The notes: a model not told the origin generated them from the sequence alone. DNA of 61,828 nucleotides from Acidimicrobiia bacterium (GCA_016649895.1 JAENWR010000007.1:1-61828), one strand, 5' to 3'. Positions 16,886-27,692 are shown, numbered from the stretch's first letter. Translations and numbers: made by a program.

Positions 16886-17671
16886 ATGACACGACGGACG
16901 CCGGTCTACGGGCTCGACATCGAGACGGACACCACGGTCGACGGGCTCGACCCCGGGGTCGCACGCATCCTCACCGTCGCGCTGTCGAGCGACAACGTCG
17001 ACGAGCTGTTCGTCGGCGACGAGCCATCGCTGCTGCGCGAGCTCGACGAACGCCTCGCTGCCATCGAGCCTGGCGTCATCGCCACGTGGAACGGTGCTGC
17101 GTTCGACCTGCCCTTCATCGCCGACCGCGCCGCCCGACACGCTGTGGCATTGGGGCTGCGCCTCGAACACGACGCCCGAATCGTCGTGCGGGGACAGGCC
17201 CTCCCCGGGCACCGGGGCGCGTACCGCGGCGCGTGGCATCGCCACGCCCACCTCGACGCCTACCGGGTCTACCGCTCCGACGTCGGGCCGGCACTGCGCA
17301 TCTCGTGCGGGCTGAAGTCGATCGCCCGCTTCGTCGGGCTGAGCGTGGTCGAGGTCGATCGCGAGCGCATCCACGATCTCAGCCAAGAGGCCCTGCACGC
17401 CTACGCCTCGAGCGACGCCCGGCTTGCCCGGGTGCTGGCCGAGCGGCGTTGGGCCTCGGCCCGCCGCTCGATCGACCGCGAGCCCACCCAGTTGGCCATC
17501 CCCGTCGACCACCGACGGCGCGTCGCCGCCATCGAAGCCGACGTGGTGGCCCGGGCCGCGGCACCGCGGCCCTCTGGCCCGGTCGAGGTCGGACCTGCGC
17601 CGCCTGCACCACGCCACCCCGCCGGCGTTCCCGCGCCGCGGCAAGAGGCGCCCATCGCCGACGCCGGCTGA
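16886..17671 (+). CDS. DEDD-type 3'-5' exonuclease-like protein
   Basis: A 261-residue protein. The first 180 residues follow the DnaQ/PolB exonuclease fold: GLDIETDTTVDG (ExoI Asp-x-Glu), IATWNGAAFDLPF (ExoII), and YASSDARLARVLAE (ExoIII-like Tyr/Asp). HLDAYRVYRS and LKSIARFVGLS resemble the exonuclease domain of family B polymerases or predicted RNase H-like 3'-5' exonucleases. The last 60 residues are Pro/Ala/Arg-rich and look disordered. The substrate may be DNA or RNA. The start is the ATG at 16886, with TAGCGT 9 nt upstream. Confidence 0.78.
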   Translation: MTRRTPVYGLDIETDTTVDGLDPGVARILTVALSSDNVDELFVGDEPSLLRELDERLAAIEPGVIATWNGAAFDLPFIADRAARHAVALGLRLEHDARIVVRGQALPGHRGAYRGAWHRHAHLDAYRVYRSDVGPALRISCGLKSIARFVGLSVVEVDRERIHDLSQEALHAYASSDARLARVLAERRWASARRSIDREPTQLAIPVDHRRRVAAIEADVVARAAAPRPSGPVEVGPAPPAPRHPAGVPAPRQEAPIADAG

Positions 17672-17696
17672 CCCGCGCACGGGTCGAGCACGAGCC

Positions 17697-17732
17697 GCCG
17701 CCGGCACCGGGGTGAGGCCCCGAGCCGGCGGC
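17697..17732. terminator. Bidirectional terminator hairpin
   Basis: GCCGCCGGC (17697-17705) pairs with GCCGGCGGC (17724-17732), and CGGGG/CCCCG can pair inside the loop. It lies in the 71-bp gap between the convergent exonuclease and thiolase genes. There is no U-run, as is common for high-GC actinobacteria. Confidence 0.6.
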
Positions 17733-17742
17733 AGTCGAGCCG

Positions 17743-18885
17743 CTACGGAGCGACGTTCGAGAAGATGATGGTGCCGCTGGCGGCGAACATGCCGCCGACA
17801 CCGTGGGCGATCGAGATCTCGGCACCCTCGACCTGCGCCGGTGCGATGCCCCGGAGCTGGCGGACGCTCTCCTGCATGGCGTACATGCCATACATCCCCG
17901 AGTGCATGTACGACAGGCCACCACCGTTGGTGTTGAGGGGCAGCTTGCCGCCGATGGCGGTGTTGCGCTCGCGGATGAACGCGGGTGCCTCGCCCTTGCC
18001 GACGAAGCCGAGGTCCTCGAGCCCGTAGATGGGCAGGTGGGCGAAGGCGTCGTAGATCATCAGGTGGTCGACGTCGTCGTGGGTGATGCCGGCCTCGTCG
18101 AACGCCTTCTTGCCCGAGACGCGGAACGCCCGTGAGGTGGTGAAGTCCTCCATCTGGCTGACCATCTGCGTCTCGACGCTCTCGCCGGTGCCGAGCACGT
18201 AGACCGGCTTCTGCGGGAAGTCCTTGGCCCGGTCGGCCGAGGTGAGGATGAGGGCGCCGCCGCCGTCGGTGACCAGGCAGCAGAGCAGCTTGGTGAACGG
18301 CCAGGCGATCATGCGCGAGCCCAGCACGTCGTCGACGGTGAGCGGATCGCGGTAGGAGGCACGCGGGTTGAGGGCGGCCCACTCGCGCTGGATGACCGCC
18401 ACGTTGGCGAGGTCCTCAGCGGTGGCGCCGTAGGTCTTCGCATAGCGAAGCCACGGGATGGTGAACATCGTCGGTGGACCCATCGGGCCGTACGGCATCT
18501 CGAACTGGCCGTTCTGGCTGGCACGGGCCATCCCGTAGCCACCCACACCGACGCGGGAGCGACCGCTCTCGCCGTGGGTGATCAGGATCGTGGTGGCCAG
18601 CCCCTCGTTGATGGCGGCGGCGGCGTGGCGCACGTGCAGCATGAACGAGCAGCCACCGACGCTGGTGCCGTCGACCCACGTGGGGACGATGCCCATGTAC
18701 TGGGCGAGGTTCACCGGCGATTCGCCGGCACACGCGATGCCGTCGATGTCGGCGGCGGTGAGGCCGGCATCGGCCATTGCGTTGAGGGCACCGTCGGCGT
18801 GGAGGCCGAGCTGGCTGAGGTTGGGGATCTTCCCCATCTCGGTGGTCTCGGCGGCGCCGACGACGGCGACGGACTTCTGCTTCAT
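17743..18885 (-). CDS. Thiolase-superfamily protein (acetyl-CoA acetyltransferase/lipid-transfer type)
   Basis: A 380-residue protein of the SCP-x/Ltp2 branch. It has VAVVGAAETTEMG at the N-terminus, VGGCSFMLHVRHAAAAI around the position of the nucleophilic Cys, GGGALILTSADRA, and C-terminal NTNGGGLSYMHSGMYGMYAMQE and HGVGGMFAASGTIIF. Members act as thiolases or retro-aldolases in sterol and branched-chain acyl-CoA breakdown, often together with a DUF35 partner, which is exactly the neighbour here (ATGA overlap). The substrate is not determined by sequence. Confidence 0.88.
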   Translation of the reverse strand: MKQKSVAVVGAAETTEMGKIPNLSQLGLHADGALNAMADAGLTAADIDGIACAGESPVNLAQYMGIVPTWVDGTSVGGCSFMLHVRHAAAAINEGLATTILITHGESGRSRVGVGGYGMARASQNGQFEMPYGPMGPPTMFTIPWLRYAKTYGATAEDLANVAVIQREWAALNPRASYRDPLTVDDVLGSRMIAWPFTKLLCCLVTDGGGALILTSADRAKDFPQKPVYVLGTGESVETQMVSQMEDFTTSRAFRVSGKKAFDEAGITHDDVDHLMIYDAFAHLPIYGLEDLGFVGKGEAPAFIRERNTAIGGKLPLNTNGGGLSYMHSGMYGMYAMQESVRQLRGIAPAQVEGAEISIAHGVGGMFAASGTIIFSNVAP

Positions 18886-19343
18886 CGGACGGCCTCCGTG
18901 CTTGCCGGGCGGCTCTGTGACGCTTCCGCAGGGCGGAAGAGGGGGACCGAGATCTCGTCGTTGACCTGCTCGAAGGTGACCTCGAGCGCCATGTCGAGCA
19001 CCAGGGCCTCGGGGGTCTGCTCGCATTCGACGATGTTGGTCATCATCCGGGGGCCTTCCTCGAGCTCGACCACGGCGATGGCGTATGGCGATGTGAAGCC
19101 CGGCACCTCGCGGTGGTGGATCACGTAGCTGTAGAGCGTGGCCCGACCGCTGGCCGCCTCGACCTCGACGTTGCGGCTCGAGCAGGCGGGGCAGAACGGG
19201 CGGGGTGGGAAGTACGCGCTCGCGCAATCCGAGCAGCGCTGGATGCGCAGCTCACCGGTGCGGGTGCCCTCCCAGAAGTGCGCCGTCTCGGGCGTTGGCT
19301 CCGGTATCGGTCTGGTGCGTGCGGGCGCGGTCGGCGCGGACAT
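18882..19343 (-). CDS. DUF35 OB-fold/zinc-ribbon acyl-CoA-associated protein
   Basis: A 153-residue protein. A rubredoxin-like zinc ribbon (Cys37, Cys40, Cys51, Cys54 in RCSDCASAYFPPRPFCPAC) is followed by the DUF35 OB-fold (ATLYSYVIHHREVPGFTSPYAIAVVELEEG). DUF35 proteins pair with Ltp2-type thiolases or hydratases to bind acyl-CoA substrates. The overlap with the thiolase gene supports such a complex. Confidence 0.9.
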   Translation of the reverse strand: MSAPTAPARTRPIPEPTPETAHFWEGTRTGELRIQRCSDCASAYFPPRPFCPACSSRNVEVEAASGRATLYSYVIHHREVPGFTSPYAIAVVELEEGPRMMTNIVECEQTPEALVLDMALEVTFEQVNDEISVPLFRPAEASQSRPASTEAVR

Positions 19344-19525
19344 GTGTGCGTCCCCCCTGGGTCGTCGGTCGAAGCAGCGACGATCCTGTCAGAACGTCAA
19401 CGAGCGCGGCCAACCCAGCCGGACGGCCATCTGTCGGCAAGCTCGTCGACCCCGTCCGTCCTCCGACCGGAACACCTGAACTCACCTACGATCCCCGGGG
19501 ACCACCGCAGGAGGTCGTGTCGCAC

Positions 19526-20640
<1,115 letters not shown>

Positions 20641-20644
<4 letters not shown>

Positions 20645-21579
20645 CCGCGACCCAGCTACCCGGGCCGACATCGACTGCGACTCCGTCCTCGCCGGTGGTG
20701 CGCCGCAGGCGATGGCGCGAGCGGTCGATGGCGCTCATGTTGCTGTTGCCGTCGCTCGTCGTCTTCGGGCTGTTCGTCTACTACCCGTTCGGCCGCACCA
20801 TCTGGCTGGGGCTCTTCCGCACCAGCCCGTTCGGCAACCGCACCACCTACGTGGGCTTCGAGCAGTACGCCGACGTCCTGGCGTCGAGCGACTTCCACCA
20901 CAGCCTGTGGGTCACGCTCGTCTTCACCGTGATGACCGTGCCGGTGGGTCTTGCCCTGGGGCTCGGACTGGCGGTGCTGGCGCACCAACGCCTGTCGGGG
21001 GTGGGCATCTACCGCACCATCTTCTCCTCCACCGTGGCCACCTCGGTCGCCGTCGCGTCGCTGATGTTCATCGCCCTGCTCAGCCCGTCGGTCGGTCTCA
21101 TCAACCAGATCATCAAGGGCTTCGACGGCGACCCGATCTACTTCCTCCAGCGTCCCGGATGGGCACTCATCGCCGTGGCTGCCGTCACCGTCTGGCAGAA
21201 CCTCGGGGTCACGTTCATCGTCATCAGCGCTGGCCTCCAATCGGTCCCCGACGATCTCTACGAGTCGGCCCGCCTCGACGGCGCGAGCGCCTGGATGCGC
21301 TTCGTCGACATCACGCTCCCGTTGGTGTCCCCCACGCTCCTCTTCGGGTTCGTGGTGCTCACCATCACGTCGTTCCAGACGTTCGGCCAGATCGACCTGC
21401 TCACGGGCGGCGGGCCGCTCGACGCCACCAACCTCATCGTGTTCTCGATCTACACAGAGGCCTTCCGCAACTTCAACCCCGGCGTGGCCGCCGCGCAAGC
21501 CGTCGTGCTGTTCCTCATCGTGCTCGCCCTCACCGTGGTGCAGCTGAAGCTGGTCGAGCGGCGGGTCTTCTATGGCTGA
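20641..21579 (+). CDS. ugpA: ABC importer permease, UgpA/MalF type
   Basis: A 312-residue integral membrane permease with six segments and the cytoplasmic EAA loop LYESARLDGASAWMRFVDITLPLVSP that contacts the ATPase. It overlaps ugpC by ATGA and the next permease by 8 bp. The family imports sugars, polyols or glycerol phosphodiesters. Which one cannot be read from the permease. Confidence 0.92.
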
Positions 21580-22441
21580 GGCGCAGGTGGTCGCATCGCC
21601 TCAGGTGGCAACGCGCCGACGCTCGCCCCGATCGCGCCGATTCGTGCAGTACACGGCGCTCACCGTCGCCGCCATCGTCGTGCTGCTGCCGATCTACGTC
21701 ACCGTGGCCTTCTCGCTCCAGACCGGAGCCTCCGCCCTCGACTTCCCCAGCTCGCTCTTCCCGTTCCCGCCCGAGCTCAGCGTCTTCCGCCGCGTCTTCT
21801 CGGTCGGCAACCTCGGGCGCTACATGCTGAACAGCGCCATCGTGGCCGTGGCCATCACCGTCGCTCAGGTGCTCACGTCGATCCTCGCCGGCTATGCCTT
21901 CGCCTTCTTGCGGTTTCCTGCACGCAACGTGGTCTTCGTGGGTTTCCTCGCCACCCTGATGGTGCCGTCGGAGGTCACCATCGTGGCCAACTACGACACC
22001 ATCGTCGGCTTCGACTGGCTCGACTCGTACCAGGGCCTCGTGGCGCCGTTCATGGCCACCGCGTTCGGCACGTTCCTCGTGCGCCAGGCGTTCCTCGCCG
22101 TCCCCCAGGACCTGCGCGACGCCTCACGGCTCGACGGCTACGGGCACTGGGGCTTCATGTGGGGCGTGGCGGTTCCGCTGGCCCGCCCCGCCATCGCCGC
22201 CCTCGGCGTGTTCTCGTTCCTGCTCGCCTGGAACCAGTACCTGTGGCCACTGCTCATCACCAACACCGACGACCGCCGCACCGTCCAGATCGGGCTCAAG
22301 ACGCTGGCCTCGAACAACGTCAACGAGTTCAACCTGGTGTTCGCGGGAACGGTGGTGGCCTCGATCCCCATCTTCATCCTGCTCCTCGTCTTCCAGAAGC
22401 AACTGGTCCGCGGCCTCACATCCGGTGCGGTCAAGGGCTGA
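21572..22441 (+). CDS. ugpE: ABC importer permease, UgpE/MalG type
   Basis: A 289-residue permease with six segments and the EAA loop LRDASRLDGYGHWGFMWGVAVPLARP. The order ATPase, MalF-like, MalG-like, binding protein matches the ugp layout. The TGG-GCT reading frame starts at the ATG at 21572, within the end of ugpA. Confidence 0.92.
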   Translation: MAEAQVVASPQVATRRRSPRSRRFVQYTALTVAAIVVLLPIYVTVAFSLQTGASALDFPSSLFPFPPELSVFRRVFSVGNLGRYMLNSAIVAVAITVAQVLTSILAGYAFAFLRFPARNVVFVGFLATLMVPSEVTIVANYDTIVGFDWLDSYQGLVAPFMATAFGTFLVRQAFLAVPQDLRDASRLDGYGHWGFMWGVAVPLARPAIAALGVFSFLLAWNQYLWPLLITNTDDRRTVQIGLKTLASNNVNEFNLVFAGTVVASIPIFILLLVFQKQLVRGLTSGAVKG

Positions 22442-22468
22442 ACCAAACCCCACCCAGGAGATCCCCCC

Positions 22469-23908
22469 GTGCCACGCTCCATCCTCATCCGACTGCTCGC
22501 CCTCGTGGCGACCTCGGCTCTCGTCGCCAGCGCATGCGGCGGCGACGACGGTCCCGACGAATCCGGTGACCCCGCTGGCACCGCCGAGGTGGGCGACGTG
22601 CCCGAGGCCGACCCGGAGTCCGATCTGGCGGCCGGGTGCCCGGTCGACGTGCTCGACGACGCCGACGCACCGGTGCCCATCACGATGTGGCACTCGATGA
22701 CCGTCGAGCTCAACGACGCGCTCGTCGCCCTGGTCAACCGCTACAACTCCGAACAGGACCAGGTCGACGTCGAGCTGCAGTTCCAAGGCGGCTACACCGA
22801 GTCGCTCGACAAGTACCTCACCGCGCTGCGGGGCGGCACCCGACCCACCATCGTGCAACTCGAGGAGACGGCGCTGCAGATCGGCATCGACAGCGAGTCG
22901 TTCGTGCCGATGCAGGCCTGTGTCGACGCGTCCGGCTACTCCTTCGACGACCACATCGACCGCACCGTGGCCGCCTACACCGTCGACGGCCGCCTCCACG
23001 CCATGCCGTTCAACACCTCGAACCCGATCCTCTACGCCAACATGAACATGCTGCGAGCCGCCGGTGTGGAGGAGCTACCCACCACCGTCGCCGAGGTGCG
23101 CGAGGCCGCCCAAGCCGTGGTCGACAGTGGTCTCGCCCCCGCGGGTGTCACATTCACCACCAGCGGATGGATCCTCGAGCAGTGGTACGGGCTGGCCGGC
23201 GAGCCGTTCGTCGACGGCGACAACGGGCGGGGCGAGCGGGCCACCGAGGTGCTGCTCGACACCGATCTGGGCCACGAGATCTTCGAGTGGCTCGGCACCA
23301 TGGTGAGCGATGGACTGGCCACCAACGTGGGCAACGGCGAGAACGCCGAGCACCTCATCGCCCTGGCCACCGGGCAGGCGGCGATGACGCTGCACACGAG
23401 CGCCGCGCTGCGCTCGGTGAAGATCGCGGCTGTCGACTTCCCTGACGTCGAGGTGGCGGTGGGGCCGATGCCGAGCTTCGGCGACATCGAGGGCGGCACC
23501 CTCGTGGGCGGCGCCGCCCTGTGGATCGACGGCGACACCTCCGACGAGGAGCGGGCCGCGTCGTGGGACTTCATCGCCTGGCTCAACGAGCCGGAGCAAC
23601 AGGCCGAGTGGCATGCGGCGACGGGCTACATCCCGATCCGACGATCGGCCATCGTGCTGCCCGAGGTCGCCGACCTGTGGGCAGCCGAGCCCGAGTTCCG
23701 AGTGGCCTACGACCAGCTCGTCGCCGGCGAGGAGAACATCGGCAGCGCCGGCCCCGTCATCGGCAACCACGCCCAGGTGCGGCTCGACGCCATCGTGCCC
23801 GCCTTCGAGCGGATGTGGATCCAGGGCCAAGCCCCCGACGAGGCCCTGGCCGAGGCGAAGGCCGACGCCGACCAGATCATCGCCGACTACACCGACCGCT
23901 TGGGATAG
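22469..23908 (+). CDS. ugpB: ABC importer substrate-binding lipoprotein, UgpB type
   Basis: A 479-residue family-1 solute-binding protein. The signal peptide ends in a lipobox SALVASAC, followed by an acidic linker. ITMWHSMTVELNDALVALVNRYNSEQ is the UgpB-like opening, in which W-H is also found in glycerol-3-phosphate binders. LEETALQI, AMPFNTSNPILYANMNMLR and AWLNEPEQQAEWHAATGYIPIR follow. It starts with GTG after CAGGAG. A glycerol-3-phosphate or glycerophosphodiester ligand is likely by similarity but unproven. Confidence 0.9.
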   Translation: MPRSILIRLLALVATSALVASACGGDDGPDESGDPAGTAEVGDVPEADPESDLAAGCPVDVLDDADAPVPITMWHSMTVELNDALVALVNRYNSEQDQVDVELQFQGGYTESLDKYLTALRGGTRPTIVQLEETALQIGIDSESFVPMQACVDASGYSFDDHIDRTVAAYTVDGRLHAMPFNTSNPILYANMNMLRAAGVEELPTTVAEVREAAQAVVDSGLAPAGVTFTTSGWILEQWYGLAGEPFVDGDNGRGERATEVLLDTDLGHEIFEWLGTMVSDGLATNVGNGENAEHLIALATGQAAMTLHTSAALRSVKIAAVDFPDVEVAVGPMPSFGDIEGGTLVGGAALWIDGDTSDEERAASWDFIAWLNEPEQQAEWHAATGYIPIRRSAIVLPEVADLWAAEPEFRVAYDQLVAGEENIGSAGPVIGNHAQVRLDAIVPAFERMWIQGQAPDEALAEAKADADQIIADYTDRLG

Positions 23909-23932
23909 GGGATCAGGCGGCGACGCACACAC

Positions 23933-23979
23933 GTCTGTCCGTCGTTTCCATCGCTCAGCGACGACAACGAGGGACAGAC
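23933..23979. terminator. Nested inverted repeat between the convergent ugpB and 24049-24900 genes
   Basis: GTCTGTCC (23933-23940) pairs with GGACAGAC (23972-23979). Inside it, GTCGT (23941-23945) pairs with ACGAC (23961-23965), with a 6-nt bulge. It sits 25 bp after the ugpB stop and could end transcription from both sides. Confidence 0.45.
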
Positions 23980-24048
23980 TGCCGATCCCGAGCACCGAAC
24001 ATCGCCTTGACGCCACCACTGGCGTCGCACACGTCGTCCGCCACGACG

Positions 24049-24900
24049 CTAGTGGTGGTCATCGGACGGATCGGAGTGCGCCAACGTCGCCGCCATCTCA
24101 TCGGCGAGGTGCTGCGCCGTCTCCGAAGCGACGAGCTCACTCAGCTCGACGAGCACCTCGAGTGGTTCGGGGAAGTTGGCCGAGCACCATCGCGAGAACA
24201 TGCCGTCGTCCATCCACTCGGCGAGGTCGGGCGGACAGCCGAGCTCGACCCACGACCCGTGAGCGCACTGCTCACGAAGCTGTGACCACGTGCTCGGTCC
24301 GGCCGGGCGCAGCGCCTCGACCAGGCCGATGCCCACCCCGTCGCCACGCAGCGCCGCCTCGTGCACCCGGTGCAGCCACAGATGGGCCATGGCGAGGCCG
24401 GCGTGGGCGGAAGGCGGCGCGGTGGGAACCCCGAGCGACCGCCGCACCGCGTCGGCGACCCGTCCGACCGGACCGTCGCCCGGTGCCGCCACGGCCGCGT
24501 GTGGGCCGCCGTCGGGTGGCCGCACCACCGACGCGGTGCCACCGTCACGGGCGCAGAGGAAGGTGACCATCACCGGGCCCGGCCCAACCGGACCCACCGG
24601 GCCGTGGCCCTCGAGGACCGACGCCGCCCCGTGCACGACGACACCAGCGGCGTCCCACTGGGCCGGCGTGGCGCTGCCGAGGAGGAGGTCGAGGACGTCA
24701 GATGGCTCGACGGGGAGCAGCCCGAGGTCGATGTCGTCACCGTCGAGCCCCCCGAGGCGAACGATCGACGAGGGCCGAGCCGGCGCTCGGTGGTGGGCGA
24801 GGTCGATGATGCTGGCGATCTCACCAAGGCGTTCGAGGCGCTCGGCCCCCACAGGACCGGCATCGGTGGGCTGGGCATCGGACTTGCGGCAGGCAGACAT
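24049..24900 (-). CDS. Hypothetical protein, possible ESX/type-VII-like or stress-related, unassigned
   Basis: A 283-residue soluble protein with a two-part layout. An N-terminal Gly/Pro-rich alpha/beta region contains IVRLGGLDGDDIDLGLLPVEPSDVLDLLLG. A helical C-terminal half contains AHAGLAMAHLWLHRVHEAAL, WSQLREQCAHGSWVELGCPPDLAEWMDDGMFSRWCSANFPEPLEVL. I do not recognise a family; the label in the call is only a reminder that nothing fits, and no secretion motif is seen. It is divergent from the universal stress protein gene with 112 bp between them. The ATG at 24900 avoids an unsupported 38-residue N-terminal extension. Confidence 0.55.
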   Translation of the reverse strand: MSACRKSDAQPTDAGPVGAERLERLGEIASIIDLAHHRAPARPSSIVRLGGLDGDDIDLGLLPVEPSDVLDLLLGSATPAQWDAAGVVVHGAASVLEGHGPVGPVGPGPVMVTFLCARDGGTASVVRPPDGGPHAAVAAPGDGPVGRVADAVRRSLGVPTAPPSAHAGLAMAHLWLHRVHEAALRGDGVGIGLVEALRPAGPSTWSQLREQCAHGSWVELGCPPDLAEWMDDGMFSRWCSANFPEPLEVLVELSELVASETAQHLADEMAATLAHSDPSDDHH

Positions 24901-25012
24901 GGGGTGCTCCCGGTTGGTGGTGACCGAGGCGACCGTTGGGTGCCTGCCGGCACGACGGCGGTCGCGAGCCGTCGTCCTCCAGTGTGCGGAGGTGGTGTGA
25001 CACTCTGGGGAC

Positions 25013-25483
25013 ATGACCGATGCGCCGACGCCTCAGCGCCACGTCGCCGCCTCCTACGAGCGACCTCGATGCATCGTGGTGGGCGTCGACGGCTCCGTCG
25101 ACGCGGCCCACGCCATGGCGTGGGCCGCCACGCTGGCGAGTGCGGTCGACGCCGAGGTGGTCGCCGTCCACGCCGTCGGGCTCCTCAGCGTCATCGACGG
25201 ACAGGTGCGCCCGAGCGACCAGGTGCGCGACGCCCTCGCCCGGCAGGTCACCGAGTGGGCCACACCGCTCATCGACTCAGGCGCCCGACACCGCATCGTG
25301 CTCGAGGACGGGCCACCCGGCCTGGTGCTGCTGCGGGTGGCCGAGCGCGAGCATGCCGGACTCATCGTGTCGGGCACCCGCGGCCTCGGCTCGGCCGATG
25401 GTGCGTTGCTCGGCTCCACCAGCCACCACCTGTTGCGGTTCTCACGGGTGCCCGTCGTGGTGGTGCCCCACCTCGACATCTGA
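25013..25483 (+). CDS. Universal stress protein (UspA fold)
   Basis: A 156-residue UspA-type protein. CIVVGVDGSVDAAHAMAWAATLAS is the first strand and helix. The ATP-binding loop near the end reads GTRGLGSADGALLGSTSHHLLRFSRVPVVVVP (G-2x-G-9x-G-S/T). Such proteins bind ATP and respond to starvation or hypoxia. It converges on the LuxR-type regulator with 2 bp between the stops. Confidence 0.92.
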   Translation: MTDAPTPQRHVAASYERPRCIVVGVDGSVDAAHAMAWAATLASAVDAEVVAVHAVGLLSVIDGQVRPSDQVRDALARQVTEWATPLIDSGARHRIVLEDGPPGLVLLRVAEREHAGLIVSGTRGLGSADGALLGSTSHHLLRFSRVPVVVVPHLDI

Positions 25484-25485
25484 GC

Positions 25486-26151
25486 TCAGGTTCCGCCGCT
25501 TCCGCCGCCACGTCGGCGCCGCTCGTCGATGCGTGCTGCGTAGGCCGCAGCTTCCGTGCGTCGCTCCATGCCGAGCTTCATCAACATGTTGCTGACGTAG
25601 TTCTTCACCGTCTTCTCGGCCAAGTGCACCGTCTCTGCGATCTGGCGGTTGGTGAGACCCTCGCCGATGAGCTCGAATATCCGACGCTCCTGATCGGTGA
25701 GCTGCGCGATGCGCACATCGTCGGCGCTGCCGGTGCGGATGCGCTCGAGGACCTTCTGGGTGACGGCGGGATCGAGGAGCGACTGGCCACCGGCCACCGT
25801 GCGGATGGCGTCGACCAGCTCGGTGCCGCGCACCTGCTTCAGCAGGTAGCCGGCGGCCCCGGCCATGATCGCCTCGAACAGCGCCTCGTCGTCGGAATAG
25901 GAGGTGAGCATGAGACAGGCGATCTCGGGGTTGCGACTGCGCACCTCGCGGCACACCGCGACGCCGTCGCCATCGGGGAGGCGCACGTCGAGCACGGCCA
26001 CCTGGGGCGACGTGGCAGGGATGCGGCCGATGGCCTCCTCGGCGGTGCCGGCCTCACCGACCACCTCGAAGTCGCCATCGGCCTCGAGCAGCTCTCGGAG
26101 GCCACGGCGCACGATCTCGTGGTCGTCGAGGAGGAAGACGCGGATTGCCAT
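25486..26151 (-). CDS. LuxR/NarL-family response regulator (DevR-like)
   Basis: A 221-residue regulator. The receiver has IRVFLLDDHEIVRRGL, the phospho-acceptor Asp in VAVLDVRLPDGDG, and Lys in GYLLKQVRG. The C-terminal LuxR helix-turn-helix is QERRIFELIGEGLTNRQIAETVHLAEKTVKNYVSNMLMKLG. It lies 44 bp downstream of its likely kinase. The DevR/DosR resemblance and the stress-protein neighbour suggest a redox or dormancy response; that is inference. Confidence 0.93.
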   Translation of the reverse strand: MAIRVFLLDDHEIVRRGLRELLEADGDFEVVGEAGTAEEAIGRIPATSPQVAVLDVRLPDGDGVAVCREVRSRNPEIACLMLTSYSDDEALFEAIMAGAAGYLLKQVRGTELVDAIRTVAGGQSLLDPAVTQKVLERIRTGSADDVRIAQLTDQERRIFELIGEGLTNRQIAETVHLAEKTVKNYVSNMLMKLGMERRTEAAAYAARIDERRRRGGGSGGT

Positions 26152-26195
26152 GTCCCCATCCTGCCAGCCGCGCCGACGCGGGCGGCGCCCTTGGC

Positions 26196-27692
26196 TCAGG
26201 TGTCCATAGGGGCCTGATCCAGCGGAGCATCCCACTCGAGCACAGCACCGGGTCGATCGGCTGGCCCGTCGCCGGGGCGCAGCAGGCTGCTGCCACCGAG
26301 CGCCTCGGCCCGGCGCGACATGTTGACGAGACCACGACCGGTGAGCCCGTCGGCTGAGTAGCCGGCGGCGGCCGGCCCGGTGCCGTCATCAACGACGTCG
26401 AGGTGGAGGCGCTCCGAGGTGCTGCGGACGACGACCTCGACCGACCTGGCGGCGCCGTGGCGGGCCACGTTGGCCAGCGCCTCGCGGATCGTGGGGATGA
26501 GCTGCTCGGCCACCGGGGCGGGCACCAGGGCGTCGATCGGTCCGAGGAAGCGCACTCGAGGTTCGAAGCCCAGGGCGTCGGCGGCCTCATGGGCCACCTT
26601 CAACACCTCGGCACGCACCCCCGCCCCGAACACCCCACCTTGGAGCCCGAAGATGGCGGTGCGGATGTCACGGATCGTGGTATCGAGGTCGTCGACGACC
26701 CGCCCGAGCCGTTCGGCAACCTCGGGGTCGCGCACGCGGCTCGAGAGGGCCTGCACGCCCATGCCCGTGGCGAAGAGTCGCTGGATGACGGTGTCGTGGA
26801 GCTCGCGGGCGATGCGTTCGCGGTCCTCGGCCAGCTGCAGCTCCTGGTGAGCCGCTGCGAGCCGATCCTCCTGAGCGAGGCGCTCGCCGACGTCGCGCAC
26901 GACGGCCACGACCGTGGGGGGGACGTCGGGGCCGAGGTCGGGCACCTGGACGAGGACCTCGACGATGAGGATGCTGCCGTCGCGCCGACGGTGCTGGGTG
27001 GTGATGCTGCGCGAGCCCACCTGGCGGTCGAGGAGGGGGTGGAGCAGGTCGGTCAGCGACTTCTCGTCGAGGCCGACCATCACGTCGAGCGGCCCCATGT
27101 CCATGAGCTCGGTTCGACTGAACCCGGCCTGCTCGATGGCACCGCTGTTCACGTAGGTGAACCGCAGGGTCTCGGGGTTGAACATGAACACGCCGTCGCG
27201 GATGGCGTCGAGGCTCCGCTGGATCCGGCTCGCGTGCGCCTCTCTCGCCACGCGCTCGCTCACGTCGCGGACCGACGCGATGACGAGCAGACCCCGATCC
27301 GCCTCGAGTGGGCTCAACGAGATCTCGACGGGGAACTCCGAGCCGTCGCGGCGACGGGCCCGCAGCTCGAGGCCGACCCCCATGGGACGGGTGTGCGGCT
27401 GGCCGTGGTACTCGGCACGGTCGACCTCGTGCGCCCGTCGGAAGCGGTCGGGAACGAGGTCCTCGATGGAACGACCGAGCATCTCCCCTCTCGGCCAGCC
27501 GAACATCTGGTCGGCCTGTGAGTTCGATCGCACGATCGCTCCGCTGGCGTCGACGATGACCTGACCGTCGGGGACCGACTCGAAGAGCGCCGCGGCGACG
27601 GGATCATCGAGGTCGACCGGCTCCACCGCACCGGCTTCGCCAGGTCGGTGACTCGCGGAGGGCGGGTCGGGGTCGGCCGTCACCCCGCGCAT
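26196..27692 (-). CDS. PAS-domain sensor histidine kinase (HisKA_3 type)
   Basis: About 498 residues. Two PAS domains lie at about 50-160 (FESVPDGQVIVDASGAIVRSN; LELRARRRDGSEFPVEISLSPL) and 170-290 (SLDAIRDGVFMFNPETLRFTYVN). A HisKA_3 dimerisation domain with phospho-His in ERIARELHDTVIQRLFATG follows, then a HATPase domain (REALANVARHGAA, GRGLVNM). No membrane segment is seen, so the sensor is cytoplasmic. The ATG at 27692 may be replaced by the GTG at 27683, because TAGCAT (7 nt upstream of that GTG) looks like a leaderless -10. It is divergent from dsbB. Confidence 0.92.
   Translation of the reverse strand: MRGVTADPDPPSASHRPGEAGAVEPVDLDDPVAAALFESVPDGQVIVDASGAIVRSNSQADQMFGWPRGEMLGRSIEDLVPDRFRRAHEVDRAEYHGQPHTRPMGVGLELRARRRDGSEFPVEISLSPLEADRGLLVIASVRDVSERVAREAHASRIQRSLDAIRDGVFMFNPETLRFTYVNSGAIEQAGFSRTELMDMGPLDVMVGLDEKSLTDLLHPLLDRQVGSRSITTQHRRRDGSILIVEVLVQVPDLGPDVPPTVVAVVRDVGERLAQEDRLAAAHQELQLAEDRERIARELHDTVIQRLFATGMGVQALSSRVRDPEVAERLGRVVDDLDTTIRDIRTAIFGLQGGVFGAGVRAEVLKVAHEAADALGFEPRVRFLGPIDALVPAPVAEQLIPTIREALANVARHGAARSVEVVVRSTSERLHLDVVDDGTGPAAAGYSADGLTGRGLVNMSRRAEALGGSSLLRPGDGPADRPGAVLEWDAPLDQAPMDT

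Noticed and set aside
24049..24900. Secretion-system assignment for the 283-residue protein
   Set aside because: No WxG motif, signal or membrane segment is present; composition alone does not support any family.
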